Both the position numbers and the translations under genes were made by a program. The notes beneath the pieces were generated by a model, which saw only the letters and a program-made list of their open reading frames with translations, was not told the DNA's origin and did no database searches. Shown here piece after piece: positions 32,149-42,130 of a stretch of DNA of 64,000 bases. Source of the DNA: Richelia intracellularis HH01 (GTDB taxonomy: Bacteria > Cyanobacteriota > Cyanobacteriia > Cyanobacteriales > Nostocaceae); NCBI RefSeq assembly GCF_000350105.1, contig NZ_CAIY01000080.1, positions 1 through 64,000 of the forward strand, written 5' to 3'. Position 1 is the first letter of the stretch. Each line of letters opens with the position of its first letter.

Positions 32149-33417
32149 ATGTTAAAGTCCTCTCATATAAGTTCACCTGTACGAGAGAAGCTATTTAATG
32201 GCATGACTATTATAGTAGAACAAGTGCCTGTAGAAGTAGTCAGTTTGCACTTGTGGGTAAACATTGGTTCTGCAGTTGAATATGATGATATCAATGGCAT
32301 CTCCCACTTTTTAGAGCATATGGTTTTCAAGGGTACAGAAAGGCTTGAAAGTGGTGAATTTGAACGTCGTATAGAAGAAAGGGGCGCGGTAACAAATGCG
32401 GCTACTAGTCAGGATTATTCCCACTACCACATTACTACTGCTCCTAGGGACTTTGCAGATTTGGCACCGTTGCTATTTGATATAGTACTGAACGCAAGCA
32501 TATTAGATAATGCTTTTGAACAAGAGCGGCTAGTGATTTTGGAGGAAATTCTTCGTTCTGAAGATAACACTCGGTATTGCACCTTTAAAAGGTTAATAGA
32601 GGTTGCATTTAATCGGTCACCTTACAAACGTCCTATTCTAGGAACAAAGGAGATAATTTCGCAGTTAAAACCACAACAAATGCGAGATTTTTATAAAAAT
32701 TGGTATCAACCTATTTCCATGACTGCGGTAGCTGTAGGTAATTTGCCTGTGGGAGGTTTAATTGAGATTCTTGCACAGGAATGTGTTCATAAACTGACTG
32801 AAAATGGAAGTTGTAGATTGCCAAAAGTGGAGCAAGAATTACCATTTACAGAAATTGTGCGCAATGAATTTATAGATGAAAGACTACAAAAAGCCAGATT
32901 AGTAATTTTATGGCGGGTTCCGGGAATATATCAGTTAGATAAAACTTATGCTCTAGATATTTTGGCTGGGGTTTTGGGAAGAGGAAGAACATCAAGGTTA
33001 GTAATGGAGTTACGGGAAGAAAGGGGAATTGCTAATAATATTTACGTAAGAAATATGACAAATCGATACCAGGGAGTATTTTACATTTCCACCCAATGTG
33101 AAATAGAGAATATTCCTTTGGTAGAGAGTGCAATTATAAATAATATTCGCAGATTACATACAGGGATGGTCCAAAAGTCAGAAATTGAACGCATTAGTAT
33201 CAGAGTGGCAAATCAGTTTATTTTTGGTACTGAAAAACCTAGTGACCGTGCTAACTTATATGGTTATTATCAATCGCTAATAGGAGACTTAGAACCTGCT
33301 TTCAATTATCCTCTAAATATTTGCCGTCAAACTAGTATGGACCTAATGCAAGCTGCTCAAATGTACTTATCTCCAGATGCTTATGGCGTAGTTGTGGTAA
33401 GGCCTAGTGGGAATTGA
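32149..33417 (+). CDS. M16 family zinc peptidase (pitrilysin/processing-peptidase type)
   Basis: A 422 aa metallopeptidase with the inverted zinc motif HFLEH (residues 53-57) in ISHFLEHMVFKGTER and a downstream glutamate near 133 (VILEEILRSEDN) as third ligand. The N-terminal domain includes RGAVTNAATSQDYSHYHI; the C-terminal inactive-like domain (about 215-420) includes the R-Y pair region near NRYQGVFYISTQ. The length equals one M16 monomer. Cyanobacteria normally have two such genes side by side, one active and one not; here only one is intact and the following 68-codon frame does not obviously resemble a partner. No signal peptide is apparent, so it is probably cytosolic. The precise substrate is unknown. 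Confidence 0.93.
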   Translation: MLKSSHISSPVREKLFNGMTIIVEQVPVEVVSLHLWVNIGSAVEYDDINGISHFLEHMVFKGTERLESGEFERRIEERGAVTNAATSQDYSHYHITTAPRDFADLAPLLFDIVLNASILDNAFEQERLVILEEILRSEDNTRYCTFKRLIEVAFNRSPYKRPILGTKEIISQLKPQQMRDFYKNWYQPISMTAVAVGNLPVGGLIEILAQECVHKLTENGSCRLPKVEQELPFTEIVRNEFIDERLQKARLVILWRVPGIYQLDKTYALDILAGVLGRGRTSRLVMELREERGIANNIYVRNMTNRYQGVFYISTQCEIENIPLVESAIINNIRRLHTGMVQKSEIERISIRVANQFIFGTEKPSDRANLYGYYQSLIGDLEPAFNYPLNICRQTSMDLMQAAQMYLSPDAYGVVVVRPSGN

Positions 33418-33434
33418 TTAAGTAAGAATAAGAC

Positions 33435-33641
33435 ATGGCATCACATTTGGTTAGTCCGGATTTACTAGACTTCAAGCTTTTAGTTATGGATGAATCTAAT
33501 AGTAGAAGATTTTGTAAAAATTTTTGTCAGTTTGAAAATAAGGACCTAAGGCAAATTTATCATGAAAGTGAAAACACCCTAAATTTAAATCAGAATAATA
33601 CCTCAAATCTTCATTTCCCGCTTGATATCTGCAAAACGTAA
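33435..33641 (+). CDS. Doubtful short ORF after the M16 gene
   Basis: A 68-codon frame beginning MASHLVSPDLLDFKLLV, 18 bases after the M16 stop. It has a reasonable composition (acidic, with three cysteines) but no domain I recognise. It could be a small real gene coupled to the protease, or the damaged beginning of a lost second M16 gene. No ribosome binding site is evident. Confidence 0.3.
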   Translation: MASHLVSPDLLDFKLLVMDESNSRRFCKNFCQFENKDLRQIYHESENTLNLNQNNTSNLHFPLDICKT

Positions 33642-33823
33642 GCTACAAGTTGAAATAAGTAAAAATGACAAATAGACTTTTTACTCATTTCAATTGTAAA
33701 ATAGCATTGTTTTAGCCTGGGAAAATGACTGTGTTGTCTTGCAGAATTTTAGTAGGGAATGGAATAACTGCTACCATCATTTGGTATGTAAGAGTAAACA
33801 CTAGAAAAATATGACTTTAGACA

Positions 33824-34693
33824 ATGTGGAATAGCATTGATACCCATATTAGTCGAGTAACTGGTAATCGATTTCAATCTGAACAAAAGTGTTTAGTAGA
33901 TGGTGGGTCTGTCAATGAAAGCTACATAGTCAATAATGATAAACAGACATACTTTATCAAAGTTAACCAGGCTTCTCAAATTGCCATGTTTGAAGCAGAA
34001 GCTTTGGGCTTACAGCAAATATCTGATACTGGTGCTATTCGGACCCCCAAGCCGCTATGTACTGGCATATCGGCTGATTGCTGCTACATAGTAATGGAAT
34101 ACTTATCAATGGGAAATCGTAAAAGTCGCTCATTTATGGAAATGGGGCGAAACCTAGCAAAAATGCATAAAAAAGTCAATATTTCCCAGAAGGGCTTTGG
34201 CTGGTATATGCAAAATACTATTGGCTCTACACCTCAAATTAACACTTGGACAGATAATTGGGGAGAATTCTATGCCCAAAATCGTCTTGGTTACCAATTT
34301 AGACTGGGAATAAAACGAGGAGGGGATTTTCCCCAAGCAGAGGAGCTAATAGCAAAAACTCCTAAACTACTAGGTGACTATAAACCACAGCCTTCTCTTA
34401 TTCATGGGGACTTATGGATTGGTAATACTGGTTTTACAATAGATGGGGAACCAGTAGTCTTTGACCCTGCAACTTATTATGGTGACCGTGAAGTTGACAT
34501 TGCTATGACAGAACTTTTTGGTGGTTTTCCCTGCGATTTCTATCAGGGATATAACGAGGTTTTTATGCTTGACTCTGGATATAAAAATAGAAGGATTCTT
34601 TATGGCCTATACCATATTATTAATCATTTTAATTTATTTGGTGGTGGATATGAGTCTCAAGTTAATAGGATGATTCGTCAGATTATAACCTGA
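33824..34693 (+). CDS. Fructosamine kinase family protein
   Basis: A 289 aa kinase of the fructosamine/ketosamine-3-kinase family, which phosphorylates sugars attached to protein amines so that they detach (a deglycation repair role), or free ketosamines. An aminoglycoside-phosphotransferase-like fold is evident: a nucleotide-lobe lysine in YFIKVNQA (about 43-50), the hinge YIVMEYLSM, the catalytic loop HGDLWIGN (194-201) and the metal-binding VVFDPATYYGDREVDIAM (about 211-228), diagnostic of the family. The end (GLYHIINHFNLFGGGYESQ) is also typical, so the protein is complete. Bacterial members are thought to act on ribulosamines or erythrulosamines. It is isolated apart from the M16 gene upstream. 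Confidence 0.93.
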   Translation: MWNSIDTHISRVTGNRFQSEQKCLVDGGSVNESYIVNNDKQTYFIKVNQASQIAMFEAEALGLQQISDTGAIRTPKPLCTGISADCCYIVMEYLSMGNRKSRSFMEMGRNLAKMHKKVNISQKGFGWYMQNTIGSTPQINTWTDNWGEFYAQNRLGYQFRLGIKRGGDFPQAEELIAKTPKLLGDYKPQPSLIHGDLWIGNTGFTIDGEPVVFDPATYYGDREVDIAMTELFGGFPCDFYQGYNEVFMLDSGYKNRRILYGLYHIINHFNLFGGGYESQVNRMIRQIIT

Positions 34694-36616
34694 AAACATG
34701 TTGAATTAGTATAGTTGCACTTGGCTCAAAACTGCCAGGTAAGCCTCTAAAATTCTTTTTATAGAGTGTTAAAATAGATGGGAGATAGTTTAAGTCTCAT
34801 CTAAATTTAGAGTTGATATTATAGAAATAATAAAGTAATAAAATATATTAGCACTTCAGCACGATTGATTCTTCAATTAATACCTCCAAGATAATATCCT
34901 TACAAGATAAATTGCTAATTATAAACCTGGTCATAACGAGATAGTAGAATTAAATCACCTAAACTATTACTAAAACCCTATACCCAATGGCTGATTAGAT
35001 AATCCCAATATGTCAGATGGAATTATTTTTTGTTTAGTAATTACTACAAACTCTCCTGCTAAATGGTTCTGCATATAATTTCTTGCAGCTATTTCTATGC
35101 TATGTTTTAAATGTAGAAATCACGAGCATTATTTTAATGATGCAGATATCAAAAAAAAATTATATTACTTCCGGATACTCATCTGACCATAAGATTTTCT
35201 TAGCAGAAGTTAAACGTTGGTCATGATCAGTAGTAAATAATTAAGACAATATCTCGACGACTTTGCAGTGGTTATAATAATTCCCCATTGTATAGCAAAA
35301 TCCATCGCAGTAATTTCTGCTTTAGCAAGATAAACTTGATAGATAATAATAGGCAGAACTATCAATGATTAAGAATATACATATAAAGCAAAACTTGTAA
35401 CATAGTTTTCAATTCTCTGCAGTCTTTAGACACAATTGAGTCAACTATCTGTTGGAGTTAAGTTATTATGAAAACTAGTAGTTATTTCTTAGGAACCTGC
35501 AATAATGAAACGGTTGGCACTAGTATGCTTCAAATACTGCGAGTTAATAGACCACATCAACTCCTACCAAATTACAAATGACTTGGGCTCCAAATGTATT
35601 TGGTCATATTTATCTAGTTAATAATCTTACTTAAGCTACCGCAAATATTTGACTTATTTCTATCTTACAGCTGCTGATTATTATGAACAGCGGGCTTAAA
35701 GAATAAAATATTGATTTTGATTTCTATATTTATGATCACAAACAAGATTTTTTATATTCATGGAAAACTTAATCCAATAAATACCAAATTTTATTATATG
35801 GGGATATATTTGAGATTTAAAATTAATGAATAATAATCTTATTGATTAGATATAACTTCATGTTCACAAGGAATTTTAGATGGTAATTCAGTAATTTGCT
35901 AGCAGTGGATATTGGAACTATTATGAATATAAAACTGTTATAAGAAAGGCAGTTTATGGGAAAATATAGTTGGATACTTTATGCAAGATACTAAGATGTT
36001 TAACATATTTAATTATTCGGCTATTCATACTATTATTGATAGTATGAAATTTACACTAATTTCTTGGATAAGAAGCCACTCAAGCAGAAATTAATAGCGG
36101 CGATTTGAATTTACTTATGAATAATGGATTTTTACTTTTATTATTTTTAGCTTTTTACATAGTAAATAATTTTTAAATTAAGTCGTTGCTCAGTTAGTAT
36201 ATTTATCAAGTTAAAATTTCCCAGTATGGTATAAATTTAAGCTATTTGTTGGGAAGAAACAGTTTTTTCGTTTATTTATTCTGCGTTATTACAGTTAGAA
36301 ACCATTATTTACTTGTATAGTAGATATTAACAGTATAAATTATGAGACTGTTATTATAGTCATCTTTCTTATAATTGATTTTGGTGCTGTTAGGAGATTT
36401 CAGGTAGAGTCTATAGCAAAAAACTCCTAGTAGTAAACCTTTGACTTATTAGGGGTTAATTTTGGTGTTGGTTATATTTTTGTGCAGGCTCAATAGTTAT
36501 TTAATTTTAGTATTGGAGAAATATTTTCTACGTATCATTTCTGCTATTTAATCACACTCAAAAGCTAGTATGATTAAAATCAAAAGGAGATTTTATAACA
36601 AAGTGTAAAATAATAT
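34694..36616. other. 1.9 kb gap with a gene relic
   Basis: Besides the degenerate frame at 34970-35360, there is a 10 bp inverted repeat (36024-36033 with 36039-36048, loop 5). AAGGAG at about 36584-36589 precedes the HEAT-repeat gene but is 28 bases from its GTG, too far to decide the start. Confidence 0.5.
34970..35360 (-). pseudogene. Probable decayed gene, unidentified
   Basis: Minus-strand pieces in changing frames look coding: LAKAEITAMDFAIQWGIII (about 35275-35330), then LTSAKKILWSDEYPEVI (about 35163-35215), then SIEIAARNYMQNHLAGEFVV and IPSDILGLSNQPLGIGF ending in TAG at 34970-34972. At least one frameshift and two internal stops separate them. The order and protein-like composition suggest one gene of about 130 residues or more in decay. 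I do not recognise the family. Confidence 0.4.
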
Positions 36617-37309
36617 GTGAGCACTCACAATTCTCCAGCTAACATCATGGAACTACAGCAGATTGAAACCTATCTTAACAGTCCCGATGCCCAAAACCGA
36701 ATCAGGGGCATTGTGGGGTTACGAAACCATAGCCCCGAAGTGGCTGTTCCCCTTCTAAAAAAGCGAATGTACGATAGGGAATTTATGATTCGCTCTTATG
36801 TTGCAATGGGCTTTGGTTATAAACAAACAGAAGAGGGATTTCAGTCACTCTTAGATATAATTGCTAACGAAAAAGATCCAAATGTACGGGCAGAAGCTGC
36901 TAATTCCCTAGCAAAGTACGGTTTAGAAAGGGCTTTGCCCTATTTAGAACGATTATTTGAGCAGGAGTCTCATTGGCTGGTAAGACAAAGTATTTTTGCC
37001 GTGATAGAAGAGGTAATAGATTCGAAAATGCTGCTAAGAATATGCCAGATTGGTCTAGAGGGAAGAGATCCCCTTGTCAAACAAACGGCAGTATCTCAGT
37101 TAGGTCGGTTATCCAACACCTCCCAAAAGGTAGTAGCATTGGAAATGCTACTACCTTTTGTTAAATCCGACGTTTGGCAAATGCGTTCTAGAGTGGCCAA
37201 TGTATTAAGGAAATTTGATTCTTTACCAGAAGCACAAGAAGCCTTATCACAACTGCGACAGGATCCAGACTACAGAGTTGTAGCCGCTATTCTAGAAGGG
37301 TGTTTGTAG
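36617..37309 (+). CDS. HEAT-repeat protein
   Basis: Up to 230 aa of tandem HEAT-like helical hairpins, for example IRGIVGLRNHSPEVAVPLL, IRSYVAMGFGYKQTEEGFQ, VRAEAANSLAKYGLERALP and VRQSIFAVIEEVIDSKMLL, spaced about 31 residues apart. Such scaffolds in cyanobacteria include phycobilin lyase-like and other binding proteins; the catalytic features of CpcE/PecE lyases are not obvious here, so I call it only a HEAT-repeat protein. The frame opens with GTG at 36617, but ATG at 36647 (MELQQIETYLNSPD) is a likely alternative. It ends 2 bases from the convergent UgpC-type gene. A perfect 17 bp inverted repeat lies inside the coding region (37124-37160). Confidence 0.85.
   Translation: MSTHNSPANIMELQQIETYLNSPDAQNRIRGIVGLRNHSPEVAVPLLKKRMYDREFMIRSYVAMGFGYKQTEEGFQSLLDIIANEKDPNVRAEAANSLAKYGLERALPYLERLFEQESHWLVRQSIFAVIEEVIDSKMLLRICQIGLEGRDPLVKQTAVSQLGRLSNTSQKVVALEMLLPFVKSDVWQMRSRVANVLRKFDSLPEAQEALSQLRQDPDYRVVAAILEGCL
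37124..37160. repeat. Perfect inverted repeat inside the HEAT gene, 17 bp arms
   Basis: Arms 37124-37140 and 37144-37160 pair completely around GGA. It is coding sequence, spelling part of SQKVVALEMLLPFV, so it is neither a terminator nor an intergenic insertion. It would form a strong mRNA hairpin within the last third of the message. Confidence 0.93.
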
Positions 37310-37311
37310 AT

Positions 37312-38403
37312 TCATAATATTGGGAATATTCTCTCTTCAGTATGGGGATCGAATAAAAATAATTTACTTAGATCAACTCCCAAGCGAAGTAAATCGCCTG
37401 GGTTAATATTTCTATTGGCTGTAATAATTGCATTGATAATTATATTTGAGCCTGTTAAACCAAGACGAACAAATGTTTCTCTACCTAAAGTTTCTACTAC
37501 CTTTACTTCTCCAAGCAGGCTAGGATCATTGTCCTCGTAATTGAGAGTTAGATGTTCAGGACGAATACCCAAATCAATTGTCTGTCCTGGGTTGAAATTT
37601 AATTTTTGTTGAATTTCTGAAATTATGGGTAGAAAATTTCCTGCTACATTGAAGCCTTCTCCGGTATAAGTTCCATGCAGGATATTCATCGGGGGATTGC
37701 CAATAAAAGTTGCTACAATGCGGTTGGCTGGTTGGTTATAAATAGTTTGTGGTGTTCCCACCTGTTGAATTTTACCCCCTTGAAGAACTACGATTTTATC
37801 TGCCAAAGTCATGGCTTCAACTTGGCTATGGGTGACGTAAATGGTCGTAATCCCAATAGAACGATGTAACTCTTTCAATTCATGTCTAGTATTATCACGT
37901 AGCTTAGTATCCAAATTAGATAAAGGCTCATCTAATAAAAATACTTTGGGTTGACGAGCAATCGCTCTCCCTAAAGCTACCCTCTGCTGTTGTCCCCCAG
38001 AAAGTTGTTTGGGCTTGCGCTCCAAAAGCCCTTCTAAAACTAATGACTGAGCGACTATAGCTATCCTCTCTTGAATAAGATGATGTTTGACTCCCCGCAT
38101 TCGTAAACCAAAAGCAAGATTTTGCCTCACAGTCATATGGGGGTATAAGGCATAATTTTGGAATACCATTGACACATCTCGTTTCCTAGCAGGGATATCA
38201 TTCATAAGCTTATCCCCTATGTAGATTTTGCCAAAATTAGTAGTTTCTAACCCTGCAATAGTTCTTAAAATAGTTGACTTGCCGCATCCAGAAGGACCCA
38301 CTAAGACCCAAAACTCCCCATCAGGAATATCCAGAGAAATATCTGTGATCGCTACCACATTATTAAATACATGCTTAACATTTTGTAATATAACTCTTGC
38401 CAT
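37312..38403 (-). CDS. ABC transporter ATPase, UgpC/MalK type
   Basis: A 363 aa ATP-binding subunit of a CUT1-type carbohydrate or glycerol-phosphate importer. Walker A is GPSGCGKST (36-44), the Q-loop MVFQNYALYPHMTV, the signature LSGGQQQRVALGRAI, Walker B FLLDEPLSNLD and the switch histidine YVTHSQVEA. The C-terminal TOBE/OB regulatory region (about 240-360) includes LGIRPEHL, the hallmark of the MalK/UgpC branch. No permease or binding-protein gene is adjacent; in cyanobacteria such orphan ATPases commonly serve several sugar or osmolyte permeases. Which substrate it energises cannot be read from this window. It ends against the HEAT gene (convergent, 2-base gap). Confidence 0.93.
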   Translation of the reverse strand: MARVILQNVKHVFNNVVAITDISLDIPDGEFWVLVGPSGCGKSTILRTIAGLETTNFGKIYIGDKLMNDIPARKRDVSMVFQNYALYPHMTVRQNLAFGLRMRGVKHHLIQERIAIVAQSLVLEGLLERKPKQLSGGQQQRVALGRAIARQPKVFLLDEPLSNLDTKLRDNTRHELKELHRSIGITTIYVTHSQVEAMTLADKIVVLQGGKIQQVGTPQTIYNQPANRIVATFIGNPPMNILHGTYTGEGFNVAGNFLPIISEIQQKLNFNPGQTIDLGIRPEHLTLNYEDNDPSLLGEVKVVETLGRETFVRLGLTGSNIIINAIITANRNINPGDLLRLGVDLSKLFLFDPHTEERIFPIL

Positions 38404-38502
38404 TATTTTTGGGTTTTTAATGCTTCCACAAACCTGATATAAGTTTTGAATTGTAGCCTGCTAGTTGAATATTTAGTTAGAATTTGCTTCCTTTTTACTT
38501 TA

Positions 38503-39234
38503 TCAACTCTTCTCTTCTCGGCTCCAGGCAGGATGAGCCATTAGTGAAGCAAAAACTCTAACACCCCGCAACTGATTAGATAAAGGTAAATGTCCTCTGG
38601 GTGCATCTATACTCCAAATAAATTCTTTCGGATAGCGAGTCCAATTATTACCTTTTTTCCAGCCGATTTTATTCCAAATACTTTCCCAATTTTTGCCCAA
38701 AGCAAGACAAATTTCTCTTTGTACAGAGAAGCCAAACTTTCCTTCAGAGTTCACTAACCACAAATTATTAATAGTTTGTAAATCCACAATTGGGAAATTA
38801 TTTACTTCTGTGAAATATAACCACTTGCGTTTGACAGCGCTATCCCCGGCCAACTCGCACATTTTCTGATTTGTCATGCGATCAGCCACTTCCCAGTTCT
38901 GCACGGCCAGCAACTTTTCGATAGGGCTATAGTTAATATTACGTTCTGACTCGAGTTTAACAACACCCTGAGGAAAATAGTCTTGCAAAAATTTTTGAAT
39001 ATTAGGGAGTTTAGAATTATAGAGAATTTGGTAAGCTCTACCATCTGATGGAGTCGCCTTACTCCCTCGGCGTTTTAGCAAAAATTCCATTAAAACATCT
39101 AGTCCTAATCCACCAAGGTTACCCAACTGTGGTATCAACTTTTTTTGAACCTTCTCAGACCCAGTAATCAACTGGTTGCAGAGGGATTTAATATCATCAC
39201 TAGTAGTATCTGATACATTTATTGGGTCTGTCAT
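38503..39234 (-). CDS. GUN4 domain-containing protein
   Basis: A 243 aa protein with an N-terminal helical bundle (about residues 1-85, IKSLCNQLITGSEKVQKKLI to LKRRGSKATPSDGRAYQIL) and a GUN4 core (about 90-240). The core carries INYSPIEKLLAVQNWEVAD, TNQKMCELAG, LQTINNLWLVNSEGKFGFS and ALGKNWESIWNKIGWK. GUN4 binds protoporphyrin IX and Mg-protoporphyrin and stimulates Mg-chelatase (ChlH) in chlorophyll synthesis. The two-part layout is that of Synechocystis-type Gun4, so a role in chlorophyll synthesis is likely; paralogues exist in cyanobacteria, so I leave the symbol open. ATG 39234 (MTDPINVSD) is preferred to the longer frame starting at 39267. A 20 bp inverted repeat lies about 50 bases upstream. 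Confidence 0.9.
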   Translation of the reverse strand: MTDPINVSDTTSDDIKSLCNQLITGSEKVQKKLIPQLGNLGGLGLDVLMEFLLKRRGSKATPSDGRAYQILYNSKLPNIQKFLQDYFPQGVVKLESERNINYSPIEKLLAVQNWEVADRMTNQKMCELAGDSAVKRKWLYFTEVNNFPIVDLQTINNLWLVNSEGKFGFSVQREICLALGKNWESIWNKIGWKKGNNWTRYPKEFIWSIDAPRGHLPLSNQLRGVRVFASLMAHPAWSREEKS

Positions 39235-40028
39235 ACAATTACTCGTAAGATCTGTTCGGTGGAACAACAGTTAATCACCGGCTAAAAACTATAAGGAATT
39301 ATGGCTAATTCCTTATAGTTTTTAGAGGCAAGAAAAACAGAAGAAGACACTTTTATTATTGTACAGTTAATTAGAGAGTTAAATATCTTGCATCTGAATT
39401 TTTTGTAGTTTTATAGATTAGGCTAACGCTTCCGATAATCTAACCAATTAGGGATCACAATGTTAAATTAATCTGTTGAAAGCACTATCATCTTGATGGT
39501 ACAAAGTCTTCGTATTTCATTTTTTCGTGGTTCATTGATATTAAGCAATTACGCGTTGGCAGGATCCTTTGAATTGTTTGGTTTTATTCCGGTTTATTTA
39601 AAATAAGAAAAAATTTAATAAACTAATGTACTCTGGAAATTCCAAATGTCAAACTCACCTTAATTTCTGGGTTTCAAGCTCCAATTAGTTTAGATTAAGT
39701 TTCTTATAAAACTGAAAGTTCAGTCTGAACTACAATAATTTTTATAGAAATGCATAAAGGAAGTAAGAGATTTAACGATTTCCTATTGTGTCTGACAATT
39801 TAAAAATCCAAACCCGAGTGTGTATTCTTCTGCCACATGTTCGAAATAATAGAGTCGATTAAGTATTTATTCGACTTTCTTTCAGCCTTGGCAATTAAGA
39901 TTAAAAAAGAGTAAAACTCTTAATCTACCTAGTGGCATTTTAAAAACTAAATAAGCTAGAATCAACTGGCTTTCTAAAAACCAGAACTTCCTTGATTTAA
40001 TTTGCGGTACAAAAATTAGGAGTATTTG
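39235..40028. other. 0.8 kb divergent region GUN4 gene/icd
   Basis: This holds the 20 bp inverted repeat (39282-39325) and the upstream regions of both genes. No gene is visible. Confidence 0.55.
39282..39325. repeat. Perfect inverted repeat, 20 bp arms, 4 nt spacer
   Basis: Arms 39282-39301 and 39306-39325 pair perfectly around TGGC. It lies about 50 bases upstream of the GUN4-domain gene start, so it could sit in that gene's promoter or 5' leader rather than at a gene end. There is no T tract that would make it a normal terminator. Confidence 0.94.
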
Positions 40029-41450
40029 ATGTACAAAAGAGTTTCTCCCCCAACAATTGGATCAAAAGTCATATTCGAAAATGGTGAGCCGATTGTTCCT
40101 GATAATCCCATTATCCCTTTTATTCGTGGTGATGGCACTGGTCGTGATATTTGGCCTACTGCTAGCAAAGTAATCGATGCAGCTGTACAGGAGGCTTATA
40201 AAGGTAAGCGAATGATTAGCTGGTTTAAGGTCTATGCAGGGGATGAAGCTTGTGATTTGTATGGAAGTCACCAGTATTTACCCGAAGATACCTTAACAGC
40301 AATTCGTGAGTATGGCATAGCTATAAAGGGTCCTTTAACTACCCCTGTAGGTGGTGGTATTCGCTCTTTAAATGTAGCCCTGAGACAAGTTTTTGATTTA
40401 TATGCCTGTATCCGTCCTTGTTGCTATTACGCAGGTACTCCTTCGCCTCATAAAAACCCAGAAAAACTGGATATAATTGTTTATCGGGAAAATACCGAAG
40501 ATATTTATTTAGGAATCGAATGGAAGCAGGGTAGTAAAATTGGCAATCAGTTAATTAGAATCCTAAATGAGGAAATGATCCCCGCTACTCCGGAACATGG
40601 AAAAAAGCAAATTCCCATAGATGCAGGGATTGGGATTAAACCAATTAGCAAAAATGGCTCCCAGCGTCTTGTCAGACGTGCCATCAAACACGCCTTATTA
40701 TTGCCTAAAGATAAACAAGTAGTGACTTTGGTACATAAGGGCAATATTATGAAATATACTGAAGGTGCTTTTCGTGATTGGGGTTATGAATTAGCAACCA
40801 GTGAATTTCGTCAAGATTGTGTTACAGAAAGGGAGTCATGGATTCTAGGTAACAAAGAAAAAAACCCAGAGATTACATTTGAAGAAAATGCCCGAATGAT
40901 TGATCCTGGTTTTGATGCTCTAACAGAAGAAAAGAAAGCCGAAATTGTTAGGGAAGTAGAAACAGTTATTAACTCCATTTGGTTATCTCATGGTGAAGGT
41001 AAGTGGAAAGGTAAAGTAATGGTAAATGATCGCATTGCAGATAGTATTTTCCAACAAATCCAAATCCGCCCCGATGAATATTCGATTCTTGCTACCATGA
41101 ATTTGAATGGAGATTATCTATCTGATGCAGCCGCCGCAATTGTTGGCGGCCTGGGGATGGGGCCTGGGGCAAATATTGGCGACTCAGCAGCAATATTTGA
41201 AGCTACCCATGGCACTGCTCCCAAACATGCAGGGTTAGATAAAATTAATCCAGGTTCTGTAATTTTATCTGGGGTAATGATGCTGGAATACATGGGTTGG
41301 CATGAGGCTGCACACTTAATAAAAAAAGGTTTAGCTAGTGCAATTGCTAGTCGCCAGACAACCTATGACCTAGCAAGGTTGATGGAGCCGCCTGCGGAAC
41401 CATTGAAATGCTCTCAATTTGGCGAGGCAATTATTCAACACTTTGGTTAG
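40029..41450 (+). CDS. icd: NADP-dependent isocitrate dehydrogenase
   Basis: Oxidatively decarboxylates isocitrate to 2-oxoglutarate, the carbon skeleton for ammonia assimilation and the nitrogen-status signal in cyanobacteria. At 473 aa it is full length for the cyanobacterial enzyme. Substrate-binding GGGIRSLNVALRQVFDLYAC (about 109-128), YRENTEDIYLGIEW (about 150-163), the metal-site aspartates in LNGDYLSDAAAA and the NADP-binding FEATHGTAPKHAG (about 385-397) are all visible. ATG 40029 is used: TTG just before is also in frame, but AGGAG is spaced 6 bases before the ATG. The gene stands alone. Its retention fits a nitrogen-fixing, heterotrophy-leaning lifestyle, but that is inference. Confidence 0.97.
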   Translation: MYKRVSPPTIGSKVIFENGEPIVPDNPIIPFIRGDGTGRDIWPTASKVIDAAVQEAYKGKRMISWFKVYAGDEACDLYGSHQYLPEDTLTAIREYGIAIKGPLTTPVGGGIRSLNVALRQVFDLYACIRPCCYYAGTPSPHKNPEKLDIIVYRENTEDIYLGIEWKQGSKIGNQLIRILNEEMIPATPEHGKKQIPIDAGIGIKPISKNGSQRLVRRAIKHALLLPKDKQVVTLVHKGNIMKYTEGAFRDWGYELATSEFRQDCVTERESWILGNKEKNPEITFEENARMIDPGFDALTEEKKAEIVREVETVINSIWLSHGEGKWKGKVMVNDRIADSIFQQIQIRPDEYSILATMNLNGDYLSDAAAAIVGGLGMGPGANIGDSAAIFEATHGTAPKHAGLDKINPGSVILSGVMMLEYMGWHEAAHLIKKGLASAIASRQTTYDLARLMEPPAEPLKCSQFGEAIIQHFG

Positions 41451-42057
41451 ATAAGTAAATCATATTTTGTAGAAAAATGAAGTAACATATCCAATTTATT
41501 ATCCTGATAGAGTTGCTACGAGGAGCATTGCAGCTTATAGCCCTAAAGTTCAGGCAGGTATCTGTTGTATTCAATGAATTTAAATTAACTAGCAAGTGTA
41601 ATTATCTTTCATTGGATGAGCAGGGATGTGCTTGATGCAGACGGTGATCAGGTGAAAGTTGAGTTAGTTATATGTAGGTTCAATATTTTGCCACAAGAAT
41701 AATTACTCATCTAAATGGTAACCTGGTTAAAAATAATTGATTGTAAATAGAGGGTGCTAGAATACATCTCATAATTTACACCATGAATTTTGCTGAGATT
41801 AAATTCATGGTAATTTTTGCAGTTTATCTCCTAGATTATAATTATGGTCAATGGTATTTTCAATAAATCAACTTACTCGATTATATAACTTACAAAACTC
41901 ATCATGACAGCAACAACGCTCAATTTTCACAAAAACGTTTCATCTCCTCAGGAAGATAAAAGACCCCACTGGCGAAACAATAACATAGCCTTCAGTTTAT
42001 TAGCTTCATTTTACCTGACTACAATCTCAGCAGGAAATTAATAAAAAACGGGAACTA
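41451..42057. other. 0.6 kb gap after icd
   Basis: The only thing of note is the 45-codon frame at 41904-42041. A plus-strand stretch near 41620-41680 reads SRDVLDADGDQVKVELVICR, possibly a relic too short to assign. Confidence 0.5.
41904..42041 (+). pseudogene. Possible N-terminal stub of a lost gene
   Basis: ATG at 41904 opens a 45-codon frame (MTATTLNFHK, later KRPHWRNNNIAFSLLASFY) that ends just before the tRNA gene. A polar lead followed by a hydrophobic run is reminiscent of the start of membrane fatty-acid desaturases, but the match is too short to name. It may equally be chance. The rest of any such gene is absent. Confidence 0.25.
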
Positions 42058-42130
<73 letters not shown>

